The notes under the pieces: model-generated
The model's input: only the letters and a program-made list of their open reading frames with translations
Databases searched by the model: none
Told to the model about the DNA's origin: nothing
Position numbers and translations under genes: made by a program
Part shown: positions 57,267 through 64,000 of the stretch, piece by piece
How the letters are laid out: every line of letters starts with the position of its first letter
Position numbering within the stretch: position 1 is the first letter of the stretch
Assembly (NCBI GenBank): GCA_023091665.1
Contig: JALJCQ010000001.1
Location: 1,984,001 to 2,048,000 of the forward strand
From: Pythium myriotylum
Taxonomy: Eukaryota; Oomycota; Peronosporomycetes; Pythiales; Pythiaceae
Direction of reading: 5' to 3'
Length of the DNA: 64,000 nt

Positions 57267-60200
57267 ATGAGCCCAAGCCCAGCCGACTCTGCCTCCACCG
57301 ACTTCGCCTCCCCAGCCTTCGCCATGGATTCGACCACCCCAGCCCGCATCAACAAGTTCGACGGAACCAACTTCCACACATGGAAGTTCAAGATGCAGAT
57401 GGTGCTCGAAGAACGCGACGTCTGGGAAGTTGTCTGTGGAGAGGTCAAACTCGAGCAGTGCCAGACCGACGCGGACCGAGCCCTCTTCAAGAAGAAGTCT
57501 CGCAAGGCGCTCGCGATGATCTGTCTCGCGATGGAAGACTCGCAGCTCCCGCTGGTTCGGTCGGCGAGTGGTGCGCAAGATGCATGGTCAAGACTGGAAG
57601 AACACTTCGAGAAGAAGAGCCTTGCCAACAAGCTCTTTCTTCGTCGTCGTTTCTTCACGACCATGATGGAAGAAGGTGACGATGTGCTCACGCACATCAA
57701 CAAGCTCAAGACCCTGGCCGAGCAACTCGACGCAGTCGGCGCTCCGGTCAGCGAAGACGACTTGGTGATCACGCTTCTCGGCAGTCTCAGCGAGTCGTAC
57801 CAGTTCCTCATCACGGCGTTGGAGTCGCGTGTCGACGCGCTCACGTGGGAACTCGTGACTTCTCGGCTGCTCCATGAAGACATGAAGCGCAAGGAGCAAG
57901 GTGGCGACGGAGCCACGCTTGGGCAAGCGTTCATGACAAGTGACGCGAAGCCCAAGGGCCGTGCAGTCAAGAAGACTGGCACGTGCAACTACTGCGGCAA
58001 GATCGGTCATTGGGCCGCGGAGTGCCACTCGCGTGTCAAGGACAACGGCAACGGCAACGGCAACTCCGGCGGCAACGGCAACGGCAACGGAAACGGCAAC
58101 CCTCGGCAACGGTTCCAGCGAGCGAACCTTGCGCGAGATGAAGACCCCGGCGAGTACCTGTTCTCGGTCGGGAAGACCCAAGGCAAGTCGAGTCAATCCA
58201 CGGCGTGGTTGGTCGACTCGGGTGCGACTCAGCACATGTCGCGAACCAAGCAGTTCATGATGAACTACAAGAAGATTGACCCAGTCGACGTGCATCTGGC
58301 CGATGATGGCACGGTCCAAGCAGTTGGCGTGGGAGACATTCTCATGTCGATGAAGACTCCAAGCGGTGTCAAGAAGGGTTTGCTCACCAACGTGTGGCAT
58401 ATCAGCCGCAACCTGTTCTCGGTCGGAAGATTCACGGAGGACGTTGCTCCCGTGACGTTCGACAAGGACGGTTGCTTCGTCGTTCTCAAGGGCGCCAAGC
58501 GGACCATCGGCACTCGAATCGGCAAGGGTCTGTTCAAGCTCAACATGTCTCCAGTGTCGACTGAAGCAGCCCACGCCGCCAGTACAAGACGAGGTCGCGC
58601 CATGTCCAAGTCGTACCTGTGGCACCTCCGACTCGGTCACATCGGCTTCAGCGGTCTCGAAGCCATCGTCAAGAAGGACCTCGCCGACGGACTCGACATT
58701 GGGTCTGTGCAGGAGTGGGAGGTCTGTGAAGGCTGTGCACTCGGCAAGCTGACTCGCGTCAAGTTCCAGTCGGGCACGACCAAGCGGTCTGCGAATCTGC
58801 TTGACGTCGTGTACAGCGATGTGGCCGGCCCCATGAAGACTCCGACTTTCGGCGGCATGAAGTACTTTGCCACCTTCACCGACGACAAGTCTCGACTGTG
58901 CAAGTTGTACCTGATGCGGTCCAAGGACGAAGTCTACGACAAGTTCGTCGAGTTCGTCAACTGGGCCGAGAACCAAACCGGTCGTCGAGTCAAGGTGCTT
59001 CGAACCGACGGCGGCGGCGAGTACCAGTCGGCCAAGCTTGCCAAGTTCTGTCGCAAGCGTGGCATCGAGCACGATGTCACGCCGCCATACACGCCTCAGT
59101 TGAACGGTGTGGCGGAGCGCATGAACCGAACCATCGGTGAGTGTGGTCGTTGCAAGCTCCACCATGCCAACTTGTCCGACGAGTACTGGGGCGAAGCCGT
59201 CATGACTGCAGTCGAAGTTCGCAACCGACTTCCGACCCGCGCTCAAGACTTGTACAAGTCGCCGTACGAAGAATGGTACGGGAAGAAGCCCTTGCTCGCC
59301 AACTTCAAGGTGTTCGGCTGCCATGCGTACGTCCACGTGCCCAAGGAGAAGCGGTCGAAGTTCGACGCCCGAGCCATCTTGTGTCGGTTCCTCGGCTACT
59401 CGGACCACGAGAAGGCGTATCGGTTTGAAGAAATCGCAACCGGTCGGATCGTCATCAGTCGAGACGCGCAGTTCATGGAAGACACATTCGACGATGGCAA
59501 GCGCGAAGAACCCTGGAGCAAGTCCGTCGAGTTCCGCGACGAGGATGATGATCAAGATCAAGATGAAGCAACCGACAACCAAGATGATGAAGACATGGGT
59601 GAGCAGCCAGCCTCACCAGCACCAAGTCAGCGCAGCTACGAGCGACCGGAGTGGCAGCAGGGCCAGCAGCGTCCAGCAGCACCAGCATCGGCCCAGCAGC
59701 CGAATGTCGACTACGCACCAGGGTCCAAGCGCCACTCTCGCACGCACTCGCTCGAGAACCTGGCTGAACCGCCAGTTGAGAAGCGCTACGGACGGGTTGG
59801 TCGCACAAGTGGTGCGACTCCACCACCCACGCAAGGTTCAAGGACATCGCTCGAAGATCTGTCTGCACTGCTCACGTCGATCGAAGAGGAAGGCGTAGAA
59901 GATGAAGATGAAGAAGGCGAAGACGTGCAAGAACAAGGGGGAGAAGACCAAGATTACGATCTCGAAGAGTTTGCTCTCGTCGTGAATTCAGGGGGAGAGT
60001 TGCCGACATCGTTCAAGTCGGCGATGGAATCCGACGACGCCAGCAACTGGAAGGAAGCCTGCGACTCCGAGCTTGAGTCGCTCAAGAAGAACGAGACCTG
60101 GGACCTAGTCCCTTTGCCAGCCGGACGCAAGGCCATCACCAGCAAGTGGGTGTTCAAGGTCAAGGAAACCGCCGAAGGACTCGTCGAGCGGTACAAGGCT

Positions 60201-61625
60201 CGACTCGTTGCCAAGGGGTTCCTGCAGAAGTACGGCATCGACTTCGAAGAGACATTCGCACCCGTCGCCAAGTTCACGTCGATCCGCACCATCCTCAGCA
60301 TCGCCGCTCGACACAAGCTCATGATCCATCAGATGGATGTCAAGACGGCGTTCCTGAACGGCAACCTCGACGAAGAAATCTATATGAAGCAGCCCGAAGG
60401 CTTCGTCGACCAGCGCCACCCCGACTACGTGTGCAAGCTCAAGCGCTCGCTCTACGGTCTCAAGCAGTCGCCACGCATGTGGAACCAGACCATCGACGCC
60501 TTCATGCGCAAGGTCGGCTTCACCAAGTGCGAGATGGACCACTGCGTGTACGTCAAGCGGAGCGGCTCAGCGATGATCTTCGTGGTGATCTACGTCGACG
60601 ACCTCATCCTCGCCTGCAACAGCCTCGAGTTGCTCACGGCGACCAAGCGTGCACTCAGCGAACGCTTCGAGATGTCCGACCTCGGCGAACTCAAGTACTG
60701 CCTCGGCATGGAAGTTGATCAAGACCCCAAGTCCGGCGACGTGACCATGCGGCAGACCAAGTTCCTGCAGTCGATCCTGACCAAGTTCGGCATGCAAGAC
60801 TGCAAACCAGTGAGGACCCCTCAAGACCCCGGACTCAAGCTGACCAAGGCCATGTGTGAAGGTGGTTGCAAGCACGAAGACACCATGAAGAACGTGCCGT
60901 ACCGAAGTGCAGTCGGCGCACTGATGTACCTCATGGTCGGCACTCGACCAGACCTCGCAGCGGCAGTCGGCACACTCAGCCAGTTCGCCGCGGACCCGTG
61001 TCCAACACATTGGCAAGCTCTCAAGCGTGTGCTCCGGTATCTGCAAGCGACTCCGACGTACGGCCTGCAGTTCTCGGCATCGCACGACGGAAGACTGGTC
61101 GGCTACTCCGACGCCGACTGGGCTGGCGACATCGAGTCACGTCGAAGCACCAGCGGCTACGTGTTCATGCTCAACGGCGGATGCATCAGCTGGCGCAGCA
61201 AGAAGCAGCGAACTGTCGCCCTCTCCTCGACCGAAGCAGAGTACATGGCTCTATCGGAAGCGATCCAAGAAGCCGTGTGGCTCAAGGCGTTCCTGTGCGA
61301 ACTCGGCGAAGTTGCAAGCGACCAAGCGCTCACGGTGTACGAAGACAACCAAGGTGCGATCGCGTTGGCCAAGAACCCCAAGTTCCACAAGCGCACCAAG
61401 CACATCGACATTCGCTACCACTTCGTTCGTGAGAAGGTCGAGGACGGCCAAGTGTCTCTCCAGTATTGCCCGACCCAAGACATGCTTGCCGACATCATGA
61501 CCAAGCCGATCCCCACTGTCCAGTTCGACGTGCTCCGCACCAAGCTTGGTGTTCAAGACGCAGTCGAGTCGAGGGGGAGTGTTGAAGATGATGCGCCTCG
61601 AACCCAGCGTCATCATTCCAGTTGA
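57267..61625 (+). CDS. gag-pol: gag-pol polyprotein of W (intact)
   Basis: Uninterrupted 1452-codon ORF with every domain of copy Y. It is five residues shorter: a 9-bp deletion near 58402 between protease and integrase (shared with X), and loss of Arg-Ser in the QQGQ stretch of the linker near 59667. His replaces Asn in SAS-x-DGR and Lys replaces Glu in NP-x-FHKR, as in the RNase H part of X. All catalytic residues are kept. It starts in the primer site and stops at 61625 inside the right LTR. Confidence 0.94.
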   Translation: MSPSPADSASTDFASPAFAMDSTTPARINKFDGTNFHTWKFKMQMVLEERDVWEVVCGEVKLEQCQTDADRALFKKKSRKALAMICLAMEDSQLPLVRSASGAQDAWSRLEEHFEKKSLANKLFLRRRFFTTMMEEGDDVLTHINKLKTLAEQLDAVGAPVSEDDLVITLLGSLSESYQFLITALESRVDALTWELVTSRLLHEDMKRKEQGGDGATLGQAFMTSDAKPKGRAVKKTGTCNYCGKIGHWAAECHSRVKDNGNGNGNSGGNGNGNGNGNPRQRFQRANLARDEDPGEYLFSVGKTQGKSSQSTAWLVDSGATQHMSRTKQFMMNYKKIDPVDVHLADDGTVQAVGVGDILMSMKTPSGVKKGLLTNVWHISRNLFSVGRFTEDVAPVTFDKDGCFVVLKGAKRTIGTRIGKGLFKLNMSPVSTEAAHAASTRRGRAMSKSYLWHLRLGHIGFSGLEAIVKKDLADGLDIGSVQEWEVCEGCALGKLTRVKFQSGTTKRSANLLDVVYSDVAGPMKTPTFGGMKYFATFTDDKSRLCKLYLMRSKDEVYDKFVEFVNWAENQTGRRVKVLRTDGGGEYQSAKLAKFCRKRGIEHDVTPPYTPQLNGVAERMNRTIGECGRCKLHHANLSDEYWGEAVMTAVEVRNRLPTRAQDLYKSPYEEWYGKKPLLANFKVFGCHAYVHVPKEKRSKFDARAILCRFLGYSDHEKAYRFEEIATGRIVISRDAQFMEDTFDDGKREEPWSKSVEFRDEDDDQDQDEATDNQDDEDMGEQPASPAPSQRSYERPEWQQGQQRPAAPASAQQPNVDYAPGSKRHSRTHSLENLAEPPVEKRYGRVGRTSGATPPPTQGSRTSLEDLSALLTSIEEEGVEDEDEEGEDVQEQGGEDQDYDLEEFALVVNSGGELPTSFKSAMESDDASNWKEACDSELESLKKNETWDLVPLPAGRKAITSKWVFKVKETAEGLVERYKARLVAKGFLQKYGIDFEETFAPVAKFTSIRTILSIAARHKLMIHQMDVKTAFLNGNLDEEIYMKQPEGFVDQRHPDYVCKLKRSLYGLKQSPRMWNQTIDAFMRKVGFTKCEMDHCVYVKRSGSAMIFVVIYVDDLILACNSLELLTATKRALSERFEMSDLGELKYCLGMEVDQDPKSGDVTMRQTKFLQSILTKFGMQDCKPVRTPQDPGLKLTKAMCEGGCKHEDTMKNVPYRSAVGALMYLMVGTRPDLAAAVGTLSQFAADPCPTHWQALKRVLRYLQATPTYGLQFSASHDGRLVGYSDADWAGDIESRRSTSGYVFMLNGGCISWRSKKQRTVALSSTEAEYMALSEAIQEAVWLKAFLCELGEVASDQALTVYEDNQGAIALAKNPKFHKRTKHIDIRYHFVREKVEDGQVSLQYCPTQDMLADIMTKPIPTVQFDVLRTKLGVQDAVESRGSVEDDAPRTQRHHSS

Positions 61626-61938
61626 AGCTCGGCAGTTGAAGCTCGGCTGTAGAAGATTCTCCTGCAGAAGATTCTCCGTGGAAGATTCGACATGTGGAAG
61701 ATTCGACATGTGGAAGGTTCTCCGTCTGGTTCTGGTTTGAATCCAGTGCCACCCACCGACTTCGTTGAAGTATCCACGAAGTCAGTTTATGTTTGCATAT
61801 GTTTACGATAGGTAGGACATACATTTGATTATGGTAGCGTAGGACACACACAGACGGCTTAGAGGTAGCAGTAGCGAACTAAGTCCCGATCAATTCACTT
61901 TGCATTTTGCATCCCACCAACCAAGCGACCTTCCAACA
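61580..61938 (+). repeat. LTR(+), 3' LTR of W
   Basis: Complete 359-bp LTR preceded by the polypurine tract (61571-61579). It keeps the 27 bp missing from the left LTR and has private substitutions near 61716 and 61756. It is followed by ACATT. Confidence 0.95.
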
Positions 61939-64000
61939 ACATTCTCATGTCGATGAAGACTCCAAGCGGTGTCAAGAAGGGTTTGCTCACCAACGTGTGG
62001 CATATCCCCAAGCTCAGCCGCAACCTGTTCTCGGTCGGAAGATTCACGGAGGACGTTGCTCCCGTGACGTTCGACAAGGACGGTTGCTTTGTCATGCTGA
62101 AGGGCGCCAAGCGGACCATCGGCACTCGAATCGGCAAGGGTCTGTTCAAGCTCAACATGTCTCCAGTGTCGACTGAAGCAGCCCACGCCGCCAGTACAAG
62201 ACGAGGTCGCGCCATGTCCAAGTCGTACCTGTGGCACCTCCGACTCGGTCACATCGGCTTCAGCGGTCTCGAAGCCATCGTCAAGAAGGACCTCGCCGAC
62301 GGACTCGACATTGGGTCTGTGCAAGAGTGGGAGGTCTGTGAAGGCTGTGCACTCGGCAAGCTGACTCGCGTCAAGTTCCAGTCGGGCACGACCAAGCGGT
62401 CTGCGAATCTGCTTGACGTCGTGTACAGCGATGTGGCCGGCCCCATGAAGACTCCGACTTTCGGCGGCATGAAGTACTTTGCCACCTTCACCGACGACAA
62501 GTCTCGACTGTGCAAGTTGTACCTGATGCGGTCCAAGGACGAAGTCTACGACAAGTTCGTCGAGTTCGTCAACTGGGCCGAGAACCAAACCGGTCGTCGA
62601 GTCAAGGTGCTTCGAACCGACGGCGGCGGCGAGTACCAGTCGGCCAAGCTTGCCAAGTTCTGTCGCAAGCGTGGCATCGAGCACGATGTCACGCCGCCAT
62701 ACACGCCTCAGTTGAACGGTGTGGCGGAGCGCATGAACCGAACCATCGGTGAGTGTGGTCGTTGCAAGCTCCACCATGCCAACTTGTCCGACGAGTACTG
62801 GGGCGAAGCCGTCATGACTGCAGTCGAAGTTCGCAACCGACTTCCGACCGTAGAAGATGAAGACGAAGAAGGCGAAGACGTGCAAGAACAAGGGGGAGAA
62901 GACCAAGATTACGAAGAGTTTGCTCTCGTCGTGAATTCAGGGGGAGAGTTGCCGACATCGTTCAAGTCGGCGATGGAATCCGACGACGCCAGCAACTGGA
63001 AGGAAGCCTGCGACTCCGAGCTTGAGTCGCTCAAGAAGAACGAGACATGGGACCTAGTCCCTTTGCCAGCCGGACGCAAGGCCATCACCAGCAAGTGGGT
63101 GTTCAAGGTCAAGGAAACCGCCGAAGGACTCGTCGAGCGGTACAAGGCTCGACTCGTTGCCAAGGGGTTCCTGCAAAAGTACGGCATCGACTTCGAAGAG
63201 ACATTCGCACCCGTCGCCAAGTTCACGTCGATCCGCACCATCCTCAGCATCGCCGCTCGACACAAGCTCATGATCCATCAGATGGATGTCAAGACGGCGT
63301 TCCTGAACGGCAACCTCGACGAAGAAATCTACATGAAGCAGCCCGAAGGCTTCGTCGACCAGCGCCACCCCGACTACGTGTGCAAGCTCAAGCGCTCGCT
63401 CTACGGTCTCAAGCAGTCGCCACGCATGTGGAACCAGACCATCGACGCCTTCATGCGCAAGGTCGGCTTCACCAAGTGCGAGATGGACCACTGCGTGTAC
63501 GTCAAGCGGAGCGGCTCAGCGATGATCTTCGTGGTGATCTACGTCGACGACCTCATCCTCGCCTGCAACAGCCTCGAGTTGCTCACGGCGACCAAGCGTG
63601 CACTCAGCGAACGCTTCGAGATGTCCGACCTCGGCGAACTCAAGTACTGCCTCGGCATGGAAGTTGATCAAGACCCCAAGTCCGGCGACGTGACCATGCG
63701 GCAGACCAAGTTCCTGCAGTCGATCCTGACCAAGTTCGGTATGCAAGACTGCAAACCAGTGAGGACTCCTCAAGACCCCGGACTCAAGCTGACCAAGGCC
63801 ATGTGTGAAGGTGGTTGCAAGCACGAAGACACCATGAAGAACGTGCCGTACCGAAGTGCAGTCGGCGCACTGATGTACCTCATGGTCGGCACTCGACCAG
63901 ACCTCGCAGCGGCAGTCGGCACACTCAGCCAGTTCGCCGCGGACCCGTGTCCAACACATTGGCAAGCTCTCAAGCGTGTGCTCCGGTATCTGCAAGCGAC
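61939..64000 (+). pseudogene. P gag-pol, part 3 (integrase to RNase H, cut by window end)
   Basis: Continuation of P from ACATT through the integrase zinc finger and core, then RT with YVDD, into the first part of RNase H at the window edge. It has the same junction as Z at 62849/62850, where the integrase core is fused to the end of the acidic linker with loss of 219 residues. The frame is open to the end. The rest of RNase H and the 3' LTR lie beyond 64000. Confidence 0.9.

Larger units (their letters stand above)
56931..61938 (+). mobile_element. Element W (+) inserted in P, TSD ACATT
   Basis: LTR 56931-57262, internal 57263-61579, LTR 61580-61938, flanked by ACATT at 56926-56930 and 61939-61943. 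The coding region is intact. The two LTRs differ: the left lacks 27 bp, and the right has private changes near 61716 and 61756. So W is older than Y and Z, or its left LTR was converted by the LTR of P. Confidence 0.93.
40966..64000 (+). mobile_element. Element P (+), split by X and W, runs off window
   Basis: LTR 40966-41297, then internal pieces 41298-42000, 56557-56930 and 61939-64000. Target duplications show they were once contiguous: X (GTGCA) and W (ACATT) were inserted into P. P itself starts after CGTGC of H, so P was inserted in H's RNase H region. It carries a 657-bp in-frame deletion removing the integrase C-terminal region and linker, the same deletion as Z. The 3' end lies beyond 64000. 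Confidence 0.88.

Noticed and set aside
1..64000. Host genes, tRNAs or rRNA between copies
   Set aside because: All boundaries join LTR or internal sequence directly to each other; no unassigned stretch remains.

Overview
Every base of this 64-kb window can be assigned to copies or pieces of one Ty1/copia-type LTR retrotransposon. I found no host gene, RNA gene, CRISPR array or unrelated repeat. The element is about 5.05 kb. It has a 359-bp LTR (TGTTG...CAACA) and a single gag-pol ORF of about 1457 codons, with domains in the order Gag, CCHC zinc knuckle, aspartic protease, integrase, reverse transcriptase, RNase H. It makes 5-bp target duplications. The host must be a eukaryote. An oomycete is the best guess, because the LTR carries a close match to the oomycete Inr/FPR core promoter and because a solid block of one copia family resembles the copia-rich centromeres reported for Phytophthora. 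That assignment is inference.

Layout, with (+) and (-) giving element orientation. 1-205: junction of two LTR pieces. 206-2041: fragment of an old (-) element M. 2042-7224: two copies of a roughly 3.9-kb block, each holding the 5' end of a (+) element H that was cut in gag by a (-) element J. 6866-35013: tandem (-) array of five internal domains (T1-T5) separated by single shared LTRs; a (+) element N sits inside T2. 35014-35731: 3' end of a (+) element K. 35732-37861: 5' half of J. 37862-40965: the rest of H up to RNase H. 40966-64000: a (+) element P that runs off the window. P is interrupted by X (-, 42001-56556) and W (+, 56931-61938). X is in turn interrupted by Y (+, 43429-48478) and Z (+, 51914-56294).

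Six insertions have both 5-bp target duplications inside the window: J GTTCC, N GTGGA, X GTGCA, Y AGATC, Z AATGT, W ACATT. Seven further LTR edges have only one flank left, which points to later LTR-LTR or internal recombination. The reconstructed nesting is M > H > P > X > Y or Z, and M > H > J > K > array > N, up to six levels of one family inserting into itself.

Six ORFs are full length and uninterrupted: T1, T3, T4, T5, Y and W. Y has LTRs that look identical by eye and an intact TSD, so it is the best candidate for a recent, possibly active copy. Primer binding site, start codon, polypurine tract and stop codon are packed so tightly that only 4 nt of the internal region is non-coding. 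The primer site matches the anticodon arm of initiator tRNA-Met, and the gag ATG lies inside it. All base comparisons were made by eye; assembly error in so repetitive a region cannot be excluded.
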